Position numbers and translations under genes: made by a program
The notes under the pieces: model-generated
What the model saw: only the letters and a program-made list of their open reading frames with translations
What the model was told of the DNA's origin: nothing
The model's database searches: none
Assembly (NCBI RefSeq): GCF_022063185.1
Contig: NZ_CP091913.1
Span: 1,132,501 to 1,196,500, forward strand
Origin: Nostoc sp. UHCC 0870
GTDB lineage: Bacteria > Cyanobacteriota > Cyanobacteriia > Cyanobacteriales > Nostocaceae
DNA length: 64,000 bases
Reading direction: 5' to 3'
Part shown: positions 35,477 to 45,224 of the stretch, piece by piece
How positions within the stretch are numbered: position 1 is the stretch's first letter
Layout: each line of letters opens with the position of its first letter

Positions 35477-36243
35477 AGCCTCTTTTACAGGTTCACCAAT
35501 TGAGTAAATCTTACGGTGCAATTAAAGCTTGCGATCGCATTTCGTTTAATCTTTATCCTGGACAAGTTCTTGGCATTGTGGGAGAATCCGGTTCGGGTAA
35601 GTCTACTTTGCTGAGTTCTATTGCTAATCACATTACTGTTGATCAAGGTAATGTTACTTATAATAATCGTAGTGATGAAGACATAGAAGTTTTTCAACTT
35701 GCGGAAGCTAAACGACGTTTATTAATGCGAACAGAGTGGGGTTTTGTCCAACAAAATCCCCGTGATGGTTTGCGAATGCGGGTGAGTGCGGGAGCAAATA
35801 TCGGTGAACGCCTTCTAGATATTGGGGTGCGGCACTACGGCAATATTCGGGATGAAGCCGCCCACTGGCTACAACAAGTAGAAATTGACCCAGCACGGAT
35901 AGATAATCTGCCAATCCAATTTTCGGGAGGGATGCAACAAAGATTACAACTCGCCCGTGTGTTAGTAACGCGTCCTCGGTTGATTTTGATGGACGAACCA
36001 ACAGGTGGGTTAGATGTCTCAGTACAAGCCAGGTTATTGGATTTATTGCGATCGCTTGTCCGCAATTTTAATCTCAGTGTCATCATAGTCACCCACGATA
36101 TCGGCGTAGTGAGGCTACTAGCACACAGATTAATAGTCATGCAACAAGGACAAGTAGTGGAATCAGGTTTAACTGATCAAGTGCTTGATGATCCACAACA
36201 TCCATACACCCAACTATTAGTCAGCGCAGCTTTAACACCATGA
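35473..36243 (+). CDS. phnK: C-P lyase ABC-type subunit PhnK
   Basis: A 256-residue ABC protein: Walker A GESGSGKST (about 37-45), signature FSGGMQQRLQLARVL, Walker B LILMDEPTGGLD and H-loop IIVTHD. PhnK docks on PhnJ of the core complex and is not a transporter ATPase; WGFVQQNPRDGLRMRVSAGANIGERL is specific to PhnK. Coupled to phnJ by an ATGA overlap. Confidence 0.95.
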   Translation: MKPLLQVHQLSKSYGAIKACDRISFNLYPGQVLGIVGESGSGKSTLLSSIANHITVDQGNVTYNNRSDEDIEVFQLAEAKRRLLMRTEWGFVQQNPRDGLRMRVSAGANIGERLLDIGVRHYGNIRDEAAHWLQQVEIDPARIDNLPIQFSGGMQQRLQLARVLVTRPRLILMDEPTGGLDVSVQARLLDLLRSLVRNFNLSVIIVTHDIGVVRLLAHRLIVMQQGQVVESGLTDQVLDDPQHPYTQLLVSAALTP

Positions 36244-36480
36244 TGAGTTGTGAGTGCTGAGTGCTGAGTGCTGAGTGCTAAGTATTGAGTGTTGAGTGTT
36301 GAGTTATTAGTTAACGCCGTGTGCAACTTTCTCTCTAACCTAACCCCCAACCCCTTCCCTACAAGGGAAGGGGAGCAAGATTTAAAGCCTCTCTCCTTGT
36401 AGGGGAAAGGTTTGGAGAGGGGTTTTATTATTTTTTCTCCTCTGTCACCTGTCACCTATCACCTATCACCTGTCACCTAA
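36244..36480. repeat. STRR blocks and a truncated MITE copy between phnK and phnL
   Basis: GAGTGCT-type heptamers run from 36249 to 36303, the second copy of the 31111 element from 36311 to 36424, and TCACCTG/TCACCTA heptamers from 36438 to 36480. No gene is present. Confidence 0.82.
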
Positions 36481-36489
36481 CCTTTAACC

Positions 36490-37215
36490 ATGCAATCATT
36501 AACTCTTAACCATCAACTAGTACACTTTCCTAACCAAGCACTTTTGCAAGTGGAAAACTTACGAAAAACTTTTACTCTGCATCAACAAGGAGGAATACAG
36601 CTATCAGTTTTAGAAGCAATATCTTTGACAGTTAATGCTGGAGAATGTATCGCTCTTTCTGGAGAATCTGGTACTGGTAAATCTACATTTATGCGTTGTT
36701 TATATGCTAATTATCGCGTTGATAGTGGTTCAGTTTGGGTAAAGCATGAGGAATCTTGGCTTGATTTATGTCAACTCGCGCCCCACGAAATTTTAGCAGT
36801 GCGACAAAAAACTATAGGATACGTCAGCCAGTTTTTAAGAGTCATTCCCAGAGTACCAGCCTTAGACGTTGCCGCCGAACCACTGTTGGAATTAGGCGTA
36901 AATATAGATGTTGCCTATAACAAAGTTAAAGACTTATTTCGTCGTCTCAACCTCTCAGAAAGACTATGGAATATTTCCCCCACTACCTTTTCTGGAGGCG
37001 AAAAACAACGGGTAAATATTACTCGTGCATTAGCAGTTGATTATCCAATTTTGCTACTAGATGAACCAACATCAGCCCTAGATGCTACCAATCGTCAAAT
37101 AGTTATTGAACTATTACAAGAGCGAAAAAATCAAGGTTGTTCATTAATTGGAATTTTTCATGATGAAGAAGTGCGATCGCAACTCTGTAACCGTGAATTA
37201 ATTTTTAACAGGTGA
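36490..37215 (+). CDS. phnL: C-P lyase ABC-type subunit PhnL
   Basis: A 241-residue ABC protein with Walker A GESGTGKST, the PhnL-specific segment IGYVSQFLRVIPRVPALDVAAEPLLELG, signature FSGGEKQRVNITRAL and Walker B LLLDEPTSALD. PhnL associates with the PhnK-bound core and is needed for the first ribosylation reaction. The gene follows a 246-bp repeat-filled spacer. No strong ribosome site precedes ATG 36490. Confidence 0.94.
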   Translation: MQSLTLNHQLVHFPNQALLQVENLRKTFTLHQQGGIQLSVLEAISLTVNAGECIALSGESGTGKSTFMRCLYANYRVDSGSVWVKHEESWLDLCQLAPHEILAVRQKTIGYVSQFLRVIPRVPALDVAAEPLLELGVNIDVAYNKVKDLFRRLNLSERLWNISPTTFSGGEKQRVNITRALAVDYPILLLDEPTSALDATNRQIVIELLQERKNQGCSLIGIFHDEEVRSQLCNRELIFNR

Positions 37216-37246
37216 CAGGTGATAGATTGAAAAATTACGAATTATT

Positions 37247-38383
37247 ATGAGCGAGCAAATTTATACTAACTATCGTCTGCAACTACCAGATCAAGAAATT
37301 CTGGGTACTTTGTTAGTACGAGATGGATTGATTGCTGATATTCAACCAGGGATTGTGAGTCAGGGTCAAAATGGTGAGGGAGATTATCTTTTACCAGGAT
37401 TGATTGAGTTACACACCGATAATCTCGAACGCTGTATGTCTCCCCGTCCGGGTATTCGCTGGCCTTTAGCAGCCGCAGCCGTTTATCATGACCGAGATTT
37501 AGCCAGCGCGGGAGTCACAACAGTCTGTGATGCGATCGCAATTGGGGATGTAGCAGCTGGTTCTCCTCGCTTATCTAACTATGCGCCGATGATTGATGTC
37601 ATCTCCCAAGGACAAGCAGCCGGACGCTTTTGTGTGGAACATCGCCTGCATTTACGCTGTGAACTGGCTTATGAACAGGTGTATGAAATTACAGCACAGT
37701 ATACAAATCATCCTCTGTTGTCAATGATTTCATTGATGGATCACACCCCTGGCCAACGCCAGTTTATCAGGTTGGACAAGTTTAAAGAATATTACATGGG
37801 TAAACACGGTGTGACGGCTGACCAAATTGACGAGTTTATTTTGATTCGTCAGCAAAAACAAGAAATATATGCTCAAAAAAATCGTACAGCTTTAGTAGAA
37901 CTTGCCAAAACTCAAGGTATTTCTTTAGCTAGTCATGATGATGCTACTGTAGAACACGTCCAAGAAGCAGTGCAAGATGGAGTAGTCTTAGCTGAGTTCC
38001 CCACTACCTTAGAAGCAGCTAAAGCAGCACACAGCTTAGGGTTACAAGTTTTGATGGGTGCGCCTAATTTAGTCTTGGGTGGTTCTCACTCTGGTAATGT
38101 TTCCGCAATGGAACTGGTGTTACATAATTTAGTGGATGTGATTTCTTCTGATTACGTTCCTCAAAGTCTATTGCAATCCATCTGGATTATCGCCCATAAG
38201 ACTGGCAAGCCTATTTACCAAGCTATGGAATTATTTACTAGTAACCCAGCTAAAGCCATTAATGTATTTAGCGATCGCGGTAGTCTAGAGATAGGCAAAA
38301 GAGCCGATTTGATCACTGTTCATGATGATGGTATCGTACCCCGCCTGAGTGCAACTATCTGCGGAGGCGATCGCGTCGCTTAA
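37247..38383 (+). CDS. phnM: PhnM, triphosphoribosyl-phosphonate diphosphatase, copy 2
   Basis: At 378 residues this has the length of E. coli PhnM. Motifs are LIELHTDNLERCMSPRPG, CDAIAIGD, HLRCELAYE, SLMDHTPGQRQF, ASHDDATVEH and SSDYVPQSL. This is the classical type, and together with phnL forms the end of the cluster. No phnN or phnP follows, so later steps must be encoded elsewhere or bypassed. Confidence 0.93.
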   Translation: MSEQIYTNYRLQLPDQEILGTLLVRDGLIADIQPGIVSQGQNGEGDYLLPGLIELHTDNLERCMSPRPGIRWPLAAAAVYHDRDLASAGVTTVCDAIAIGDVAAGSPRLSNYAPMIDVISQGQAAGRFCVEHRLHLRCELAYEQVYEITAQYTNHPLLSMISLMDHTPGQRQFIRLDKFKEYYMGKHGVTADQIDEFILIRQQKQEIYAQKNRTALVELAKTQGISLASHDDATVEHVQEAVQDGVVLAEFPTTLEAAKAAHSLGLQVLMGAPNLVLGGSHSGNVSAMELVLHNLVDVISSDYVPQSLLQSIWIIAHKTGKPIYQAMELFTSNPAKAINVFSDRGSLEIGKRADLITVHDDGIVPRLSATICGGDRVA

Positions 38384-38421
38384 TTCATCTCCAGATGAAC
38401 CTCGTCATGACGAATGAAGAA

Positions 38422-38691
38422 TTACGAACTAGAAACATCATCCATCAAGCCAACTTCGAGTTGCTTTTTCGCTGCTTTTAACTGTTTCCAAAGAATTTTA
38501 ATTTCATGGTAAGCCTCTTGGGGTGACATTTTACCATTAGTCTGCAAATTACTGATATAACTCACCCGTTGAGCAAACTCTTGAAGATTGGCGTTAAACA
38601 CTAAATACTCTGGCTTGAATTGACCATAATAACAACTACGGGGATATAGAAAGTCAGAGAGGTTAGAGAGAAAATCTGATTGTTCTGACAT
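38422..38691 (-). CDS. Small conserved-type cyanobacterial protein, 89 residues
   Basis: I recognise the general type (short cyanobacterial soluble proteins starting with FLSNLSDFLYPRSCYYGQFKPEYLVFNANLQEFAQRVSYI) but no function. It is a predicted helical protein with an amphipathic KILWKQLKAAKKQLEVG helix near the C-terminus. It is transcribed towards the end of phnM and not linked to it. Confidence 0.75.
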   Translation of the reverse strand: MSEQSDFLSNLSDFLYPRSCYYGQFKPEYLVFNANLQEFAQRVSYISNLQTNGKMSPQEAYHEIKILWKQLKAAKKQLEVGLMDDVSSS

Positions 38692-38820
38692 TTTTACTCA
38701 TACCTTTTATTAGTTTCAAGCCAGACTCAAGAATGACCAACTGTGTTGGGGATAATTTTATATCAAATTAATAAAAAAAAATGTATTTTGGGTGACGTTT
38801 TTCTGAAATATATATAGCAT

Positions 38821-38889
38821 TTCCTAATCACATGAGGTATATTATAGCCTCCTCCCTGCTTGCGGGGAGGGGGTTGGGGGTGGGGTTCT
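38821..38889. repeat. Dispersed repeat pieces
   Basis: TTCCTAATCACATGAGGTATA (inverted relative of 12797-12817) abuts CCTCCTCCCTGCTTGCGGGGAGGGGGTTGGGGGTGG in part. The second piece recurs at 47492-47535 and 52641-52712, and partly at 47155-47190. Confidence 0.75.
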
Positions 38890-38953
38890 TGTACCTCACT
38901 AAAGCGATAACCGCCATAGCACTCCTATTTGATTTATGATTGCTATTTTAATT

Positions 38954-41887
38954 TCAACTAGAAGTTAATTGTTCTGCAACCTGAGCAATAATTTCCTCTA
39001 ACGTGCGGAGTAATTCTTGCTCGTTGTAAGGTTTAGAAAAATAAGCTCTCGCCCCCAATTGCATAGCTAATTGTCGGTGCTTATCACTACTACGAGATGT
39101 CAACATCATTACGGGGATATGTTTAGTTGTGGTGCTAGAGTTAATTTTATCTAAGAAACCATAACCATCAAGACGGGGCATTTCAATATCACAAATCACA
39201 CCTTGGACTTGTAAACCATCAGTTAACTTTTCCCAAGCATCTTGACCGTCTTTGGCTTGCTCTACTTGATACCCTCCTTTTTCTAGGGTGAGTGCTAAGA
39301 AACGGCGGACATTAATGGAGTCATCAATGATTAAAATTGTACCTTTCGACTGAATAGCGGGTGCTGGTGTTTTACCACTATTAAAAAACAGAAATGGTGT
39401 TTTTAACCTAGCTGATGGTAATTGATGGTTTTTGGGGGTACGCTGATCATTGGCAATCCAATACAGCAACTCATTGGTATTAACTAAAGATACTACCCGC
39501 CCATCACCCAAAATTGTGCAGTTACTAAAACCTGTGGGTAGGGGTATATTGCCCTCAACTTGGCGAATCGCAACTTCTTGCTCACCCCAGCACCTATCTA
39601 CTTCGATGGCGACTGGTTGATTTCCTGGGATGATTAACACACTAGTAGCATTAATGGCGGGGGGTGTTTCTAGTTCTGGGCTATCGTAGCGTGGGCAGTT
39701 AAACTCTAGATAGTTACCTAGGCGAATTAATGGCAGTGTAGACCCTTGCCAGTTGATGACTTCACTACCGGAGGTGGAGATAATTTGCTCGGTTTGCAGT
39801 AAAAACAGTTCGGCTACGACATCGGTAGGAAATGCCAAGAGCATTTTATTGCTTTCTACTAACAGCACTCGCGCCATAGATAGGGTAAATGGCACAGATA
39901 AGGTAAAAGTTGTACCAACGCCTGCTTCTGTATCAACTTTGATATCGCCACGCACTAATTTAAGGTTGTTACGAACTACGTCCATCCCCACACCGCGACC
40001 AGATAAGGCTGTAACTTGGTCGGAGGTGCTGAACCCTGGTTCAAAGATGAGTGATAATAGTTCTTCGTCGGTAGCGTGAACAAGTAAAGCTTCATCTATT
40101 CCCATCCCCATAGCGCGGGTGCGAATTTTCTCTACAGGAATACCTCGACCATCATCACGCATGGTAATGATGGTGCGATTACTTTGGTGAGTGGCGGTAA
40201 TTTCAATTAATCCTTGTTCTGGTTTACCCACGGCGCGGCGGGTGGTTGGTTCTTCGATACCATGATCGAAGGCGTTTCTTAAAAGGTGCATTAAAGGATC
40301 ATTTAATGCTTCTAAAATGCTGCGTTCGATTAAGGTATCGCCGCCTCTGACGTGTAGCTGGACATTTTTACCGTATTCAACATTTAAGTCGCGGATGGCT
40401 CTGGGGAAACGTTCCACTAAATCCGAGATGGGACGCATTCGGATGTGGTTGAGTTTGGTTTGTAATTGTTTTGATGTTTTATTGAGTTTGCGGGTAATTT
40501 GGTCTGTGTCGTCAACGCTGAGTTGAATATCTGTGGCAACTTCTTGCACTTGGACAATGGTTTCCATGACGACTTGCGATCGCAAGTTTAATTCAGTATG
40601 GGGATTTTCTTCATTCTGGGCTAAGGACTGACTAACAGAGATAAAATTCCTGGCAGATGTTTGATTATATGCTGTCCGCAACTCCTGATTTTCTCGCTCT
40701 AGAGTCCGCACGCGCTGATTTAAATTACGCACTAGTTTACGTAGTTTTTCTAGTTGGGAATTTAGTCCGTTACGCTGGACAATTAATTCTCCAAATAAAT
40801 CATTGATTTTTTCTAATTGCTTGCTAGGAACTCGGACTGAATTTTCTTGTTGATGTTCGCGGTCTTTGTCGCTTGGGGATTGGGGACTGGGGACTGGCGA
40901 CTGGCGACTGGGGACTGTTTCTGCTTTTTCAGCAAATATTGTGTTTATTTCGGCAAAATCAACTGTTGTTAGTTCATGATTAATATTTTCATTGTTGTAA
41001 GCTAACCCAGCATTAATAAATTCTGTGGCTGGGGTGTCATATTCTGGAACTTCATCAATATTTGTATAAATTGGGGGTGGGATTTCGGCTGGCTGAGGTG
41101 CTGATGCTAACTCATCTAAATCTAGGGTTGTAGGTAAATTATCTCGTTGATGAGTTAAGACCAAAGCTTGCGATCGCCGCCATGCTTTTAAGGCTAATTG
41201 GGCAATTGACCAGATGCGATGACCTGATGCGTTTTCTATATGATATTTAATAGATTCACAAAGCTGGGTAAAAGCGGTGAGTTGCAACATTTCCCCCAAC
41301 CCGCCTAATTCTACCGCCATAGTTGCGACTTCTGACTGCAAGCCTGGCTGGGATTGTTCGGCTAAAAGTGATTGCAGACGCTGTAAATATTCATCTACTT
41401 CAGTTTCAAACAGCAGGGGAATAATATCTTGCCCCTCATCTGTAGATAAGATGGTAGCGGCATCTTCTGGGGTAGGGTCGCCCAGGCGATCGTGTAATTC
41501 ATCAAAAACAGGATAACAAAAAGTTGTTAACCACTGTTCTTCTATAGTATTTCCTTCTGCTAGTAATGCCACAATTTGCCGCAACCAATCTACAGCAGTA
41601 AGTAGAGAACTTTGTAATTGGGTGTCAATTGCTAAGGAATTTTTACTAGTTTTTAAAACTTTAAAAGAATCTTCTAAACGATGGGCTAAATCACTCAAAG
41701 CCCGAAAACCCATCATCGCTGCGCCCCCTTTAATCGAGTGAGCAGCCCTTAAAGCTCCATTGATTTTATCTAAATCAATCCGGTGATAAATATCAATTTC
41801 TAATAACACCACTTCGAGGGTATTAATGTAATCTGTTGCTTCTTCCAGAAATTGCATCTGGATTTCTAATTCTTTATCTTTTGACAT
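38954..41887 (-). CDS. CheA-type hybrid histidine kinase (CheA-REC)
   Basis: About 977 residues from ATG 41887; the upstream frame to 41926 is translated STRR sequence. Order: Hpt domain with phospho-histidine H50 (AAHSIKGGA); a long linker; a coiled coil (about 360-410); P3 dimerisation; HATPase with N box LRNAFDHGIEEP and G box GRGVGMDVV; CheW-like P5 domain; and a C-terminal REC domain (IIDDSINVRRF, CDIEMPRLDGYG, SKPYN). This is the PilL/HmpE-like arrangement of cyanobacteria. It is the last gene of a five-gene chemotaxis unit. The linker holds an in-frame heptamer-repeat stretch (40873-40917). Confidence 0.94.
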   Translation of the reverse strand: MSKDKELEIQMQFLEEATDYINTLEVVLLEIDIYHRIDLDKINGALRAAHSIKGGAAMMGFRALSDLAHRLEDSFKVLKTSKNSLAIDTQLQSSLLTAVDWLRQIVALLAEGNTIEEQWLTTFCYPVFDELHDRLGDPTPEDAATILSTDEGQDIIPLLFETEVDEYLQRLQSLLAEQSQPGLQSEVATMAVELGGLGEMLQLTAFTQLCESIKYHIENASGHRIWSIAQLALKAWRRSQALVLTHQRDNLPTTLDLDELASAPQPAEIPPPIYTNIDEVPEYDTPATEFINAGLAYNNENINHELTTVDFAEINTIFAEKAETVPSRQSPVPSPQSPSDKDREHQQENSVRVPSKQLEKINDLFGELIVQRNGLNSQLEKLRKLVRNLNQRVRTLERENQELRTAYNQTSARNFISVSQSLAQNEENPHTELNLRSQVVMETIVQVQEVATDIQLSVDDTDQITRKLNKTSKQLQTKLNHIRMRPISDLVERFPRAIRDLNVEYGKNVQLHVRGGDTLIERSILEALNDPLMHLLRNAFDHGIEEPTTRRAVGKPEQGLIEITATHQSNRTIITMRDDGRGIPVEKIRTRAMGMGIDEALLVHATDEELLSLIFEPGFSTSDQVTALSGRGVGMDVVRNNLKLVRGDIKVDTEAGVGTTFTLSVPFTLSMARVLLVESNKMLLAFPTDVVAELFLLQTEQIISTSGSEVINWQGSTLPLIRLGNYLEFNCPRYDSPELETPPAINATSVLIIPGNQPVAIEVDRCWGEQEVAIRQVEGNIPLPTGFSNCTILGDGRVVSLVNTNELLYWIANDQRTPKNHQLPSARLKTPFLFFNSGKTPAPAIQSKGTILIIDDSINVRRFLALTLEKGGYQVEQAKDGQDAWEKLTDGLQVQGVICDIEMPRLDGYGFLDKINSSTTTKHIPVMMLTSRSSDKHRQLAMQLGARAYFSKPYNEQELLRTLEEIIAQVAEQLTSS
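40873..40917. repeat. STRR heptamer block inside the cheA-like gene
   Basis: Six units of GGGGACT/GGCGACT encode the Ser/Pro/Gln-rich stretch SRQSPVPSPQSPS in the linker between the Hpt and dimerisation regions. The frame is kept. Confidence 0.85.
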
Positions 41888-41976
41888 AATTATATTAATT
41901 CGTAATTCGTAATTAAGATTGGGCATTAGATTTTTTCCCCTGCCCCCTGCTCCCTGCTCCCTACCCCCTCTACCGT

Positions 41977-44220
41977 CTAACTCACTTTAAAAGTCCCAAC
42001 GGTTTCTTGTAACTGGTGGGAAATTTCTACGGTTTGTTGCAGAGATTGGGCAACTAAATGAGAAGAATCGCTGGTGCGTTGTGACACAGCCGCAACATCT
42101 TGCATTAGTTGGCTGACTCTTTGTGATGTTTGTACCTGGGATGCAGTAGCTGTAGAAATTGACTTAATTAAAAAGTCAATTTGCTGCGATACATCTAAAA
42201 TTTGGCTCAGGCTTTGCTTGGCTTCTTCGACAATTTGCGTACCTTCTCCTACTTGAGTAGTGCCAATTTCCATTGCTTTGACTACTTCGCTGGTTTCCCG
42301 TTGGATGTTCTCTACAATATATTCAATTTCTTGGGTGGCTGAGGCACTTCTGGCGGCTAATTCGCCGATTTCTTCAGCGACGACAGCAAAACCTTGGCCT
42401 TCTTCCCCAGCACGGGCGGCTTCAATACCGGCATTAATTGCTAGTAAGTTGGTTTGGGTGGCGATTTGGTTAATGATGGAGACTACACGAGAAATTTGTT
42501 GCGAAGATTCCCCTAAGCGTCTAACTTTCCGGGATGTTTCACCGACGGTTTCCCGCAAAGATAGGATGTTCTGTACTGTTAAATCCATTGCTTGTCCGCT
42601 TTTGGTGGCGGTGTTGGCTGCGTGGTTAGCCACAATTGCAGCCTGTTCTGCGCTGGCGGCTACAGCCTGCATGGAATAAGTCATGTTGTCAACAGCATCA
42701 AGAGTACGGTTGATTTGTTCTGCTTGAGTCAGGGCTGCTTCTGCTAGTTGGTGAATTGCGCCTTCATTAGAACCAATGGCTGTATTTAATTGACTAGCAG
42801 CTTGTTTAACTTGGGTGACAATATCCCGGAGGTTTTCGACAATAGAGTTGAAAAAGTCGGCAACAGTGCCTATTTCGCCTGCTGTCACGTCGGCGCGGAC
42901 TGTCAAGTCACCTCTAGCTGCACCTTCTACATTACTCAGCAGTTCTAAGAGTTGTATTTGTAGTGCTTCTTGCCCTTCGCTACTAAAGTTGTGGGCTATA
43001 ACTGTCTTTTGCTTGGATAAAATCTGCAAATGTTCTCCTACTTGGTTAACATTGGCTGCTAAAAGTCCTAATTCGTCGGCGGTGGTCACTTCTACACGGG
43101 TGTTGAATTCCCCATGACTCAGCTTTGTTAAGGCGGCATTCGCTTTGTAGAGTTGCTGTGTGGTACGCTTGGCTAACCAAACTGCGATCGCACCTACAAG
43201 ACCAGCTGTGATCACTGTGCCAATGGCTATTGTCCACAATAATTGTCTTTGGGGCTGCCACAAAATGTCTGCATTTGTGGTTAATAAAACTTGCCAGTTG
43301 AGGTTAGGTAAACCTTCTAGTCGTGGTGATGGTACGTAACTATAAAGTTTTCCATCTGTGATTAAACTATCGGTTTTTTGATAAGCTAGAAGTGGCGATA
43401 AATCAGGATAAGCTGTTTTTATTTGTTTACCTAATAATTCCTTATCTGGACTGAGAAATACTTTGCCTGACGGGTCAAGTAAACTGTATGTATGCCCATT
43501 AGCGACGTAATTTTTCATCGCTGCTTCTAAAGATTTTATCGGCATCCGCACGCGAACTACAGCAATTGTTTCATCGGTGACTGTATCTTTAACTGGTGCA
43601 GCTATGTAAATATTTGTTGTTTCCGGTTGACTAATAACCGGAGTATTTCTTTGTAGAGTTGTTTGAAAATAATTCTGATATCTTTCCGTATCTAAGGGTT
43701 CACCTGTAGATTGGAGAATTACCTTACCTTCAATATCAAATACAGCTATGCTGTCATAGTTTTGATTAATCTGGAGAATTTGATTAAGCAGTGCTTGCTT
43801 TTCTGTATCAGTGGTGATGTTCCTCACCCTAGAATTAGTCAGAAATGGTAATTTAGCGAGAGTTTGAATATCGTGATAACGTTCTAAAATATATCGGTTA
43901 ACTGTATTAGCTAAACCCGTGGCTTGGGTTTGTTGCGCGTTGGTGACTTGCTGGGTAATGGATTTATTAAAGAGATTATAGGCGATCGCGCCGATAGTAA
44001 ATACAGGTAGAGTCCCAAGTGCGATCGCTAAAATTACCCCTTTTGTTCTCAAACTCAATCGTTGCACATAATTAACTAAATTCTCTAAAGAATTACGACT
44101 TGTTTGAGGATTAATCACATTTGGCAGTTTAACTATACTAGTTGTATTTTTTTGATTGACAATAAATGGTTGATTATTTTGAGAATCTCCACTATTAGCC
44201 ATGTCAGTTTTATGAAACAT
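41977..44220 (-). CDS. Methyl-accepting chemotaxis protein
   Basis: A 747-residue transducer. TM1 (about 60-83, [20 protein letters not shown]) and TM2 (about 328-350) bracket a periplasmic dCache-like sensor domain with the pattern [20 protein letters not shown] and [20 protein letters not shown] region follows and then the signalling tip [25 protein letters not shown]. The ligand is unknown. It ends [12 protein letters not shown], as in PilJ-like cyanobacterial MCPs. A Ser/Asn-rich N-terminal extension precedes TM1. Confidence 0.95.
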   Translation of the reverse strand: MFHKTDMANSGDSQNNQPFIVNQKNTTSIVKLPNVINPQTSRNSLENLVNYVQRLSLRTKGVILAIALGTLPVFTIGAIAYNLFNKSITQQVTNAQQTQATGLANTVNRYILERYHDIQTLAKLPFLTNSRVRNITTDTEKQALLNQILQINQNYDSIAVFDIEGKVILQSTGEPLDTERYQNYFQTTLQRNTPVISQPETTNIYIAAPVKDTVTDETIAVVRVRMPIKSLEAAMKNYVANGHTYSLLDPSGKVFLSPDKELLGKQIKTAYPDLSPLLAYQKTDSLITDGKLYSYVPSPRLEGLPNLNWQVLLTTNADILWQPQRQLLWTIAIGTVITAGLVGAIAVWLAKRTTQQLYKANAALTKLSHGEFNTRVEVTTADELGLLAANVNQVGEHLQILSKQKTVIAHNFSSEGQEALQIQLLELLSNVEGAARGDLTVRADVTAGEIGTVADFFNSIVENLRDIVTQVKQAASQLNTAIGSNEGAIHQLAEAALTQAEQINRTLDAVDNMTYSMQAVAASAEQAAIVANHAANTATKSGQAMDLTVQNILSLRETVGETSRKVRRLGESSQQISRVVSIINQIATQTNLLAINAGIEAARAGEEGQGFAVVAEEIGELAARSASATQEIEYIVENIQRETSEVVKAMEIGTTQVGEGTQIVEEAKQSLSQILDVSQQIDFLIKSISTATASQVQTSQRVSQLMQDVAAVSQRTSDSSHLVAQSLQQTVEISHQLQETVGTFKVS

Positions 44221-44284
44221 AAATTAATTTTCCTAACTATTTAAAGAGAACACAAACCAATTTTTGATTTATAGCAACTAACCG

Positions 44285-44782
44285 CTATTTATACAAAACT
44301 GCTGAATTAACAATCGCCTGGGCATCTAATACTAAAAACACTTCTTCTTGTTGTGCCACGCAACCCTGTAAATAAGGAACTAAACTAGATGCTACCTGAC
44401 CTATAGGAGAATGAATTTCATCTGGCATAAATTTAGTTATGCCTTTAATTTCTTGCACCACTAATCCTAAAATTAGTGATTCCACCTTAATCACAACAAC
44501 GTTATATTGCCGCAGCCTATTATCTAAGGATTCTAAATTGAGTAATCTTGGCAAATCAACAGTCCAAATAATGCGGCTGCGCCAATTCATTAAGCCTAAA
44601 ATACAGGCAGGCATATTTGGCATAGGAGTTATAGTATCAACAGGTAAAATTACTGCTTCTTGTGTATGAGTCATTGCTAAAATAGCAGATGTCTGTTGAT
44701 TTAGTTGAAACTTCAGATAAGTATCTCCTAATTTATTTTGATGCTGATTTGTCGCCAAGATAGCTTGAGAATTATTTTTCAT
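44285..44782 (-). CDS. CheW-like coupling protein
   Basis: A 165-residue single CheW domain: YLKFQLNQQTSAILAM, MPACILGLMNWRSRIIWTVDLPRLLNL and VVIKVESLILGLVVQEIKGI are in the expected order. It links the MCP to the CheA kinase and lies between the cheY-like gene (4-bp gap) and the MCP gene. Confidence 0.93.
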   Translation of the reverse strand: MKNNSQAILATNQHQNKLGDTYLKFQLNQQTSAILAMTHTQEAVILPVDTITPMPNMPACILGLMNWRSRIIWTVDLPRLLNLESLDNRLRQYNVVVIKVESLILGLVVQEIKGITKFMPDEIHSPIGQVASSLVPYLQGCVAQQEEVFLVLDAQAIVNSAVLYK

Positions 44783-44786
44783 CGAT

Positions 44787-45164
44787 TTAAATCACCACTG
44801 ATTTAATAGCACGCAACAAAAGTTCACGGGTGTATGGCTTAGTTATATACTCACTAGCACCTTGTTTCATTGCCCATAAACGATCAATTGCTTGATTTTT
44901 AGAACTGCAAATAACTATCGGTACTTTTGCCGTAATGGGGTTTCTTTTTAGAGAACGACATAATTCAAACCCACTCATTCCCGGCATAACTACATCAGTC
45001 ACAATCACATCTGGCTTTTGTTCTAAAGCTTTTTCTATGCCTTCTTTTGCCCCAGAAGCCTTAATTACGTTGTAACCACTTTCTTGAAGATAGTGGCTCA
45101 TCAATTCTAATTCACTGGGCGAATCTTCTACAATTAAAATTGTTACTACTAAAGTCAAACTCAC
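44787..45164 (-). CDS. CheY-like response regulator (PilH type)
   Basis: A 125-residue stand-alone REC domain with acidic pocket E/D in ILIVEDSPSE, phospho-acceptor D in VIVTDVVMPGMSG and lysine in YITKPY. It is the second gene of the chemotaxis unit. An STRR block (CCTGTCA, 45184-45218) separates it from the upstream PATAN regulator. Confidence 0.94.
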   Translation of the reverse strand: MSLTLVVTILIVEDSPSELELMSHYLQESGYNVIKASGAKEGIEKALEQKPDVIVTDVVMPGMSGFELCRSLKRNPITAKVPIVICSSKNQAIDRLWAMKQGASEYITKPYTRELLLRAIKSVVI

Positions 45165-45183
45165 TGTTAAATCTCCTTAAATA

Positions 45184-45218
45184 ATCACCTGTCACCTGTC
45201 ACCTGTCCCCTGTCCCCT
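45184..45218. repeat. STRR heptamer block CACCTGT
   Basis: About five units (TCACCTG/TCCCCTG) between two response-regulator genes. Related blocks are at 36438 and 52559. Confidence 0.85.
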
Positions 45219-45224
45219 TCTTCC

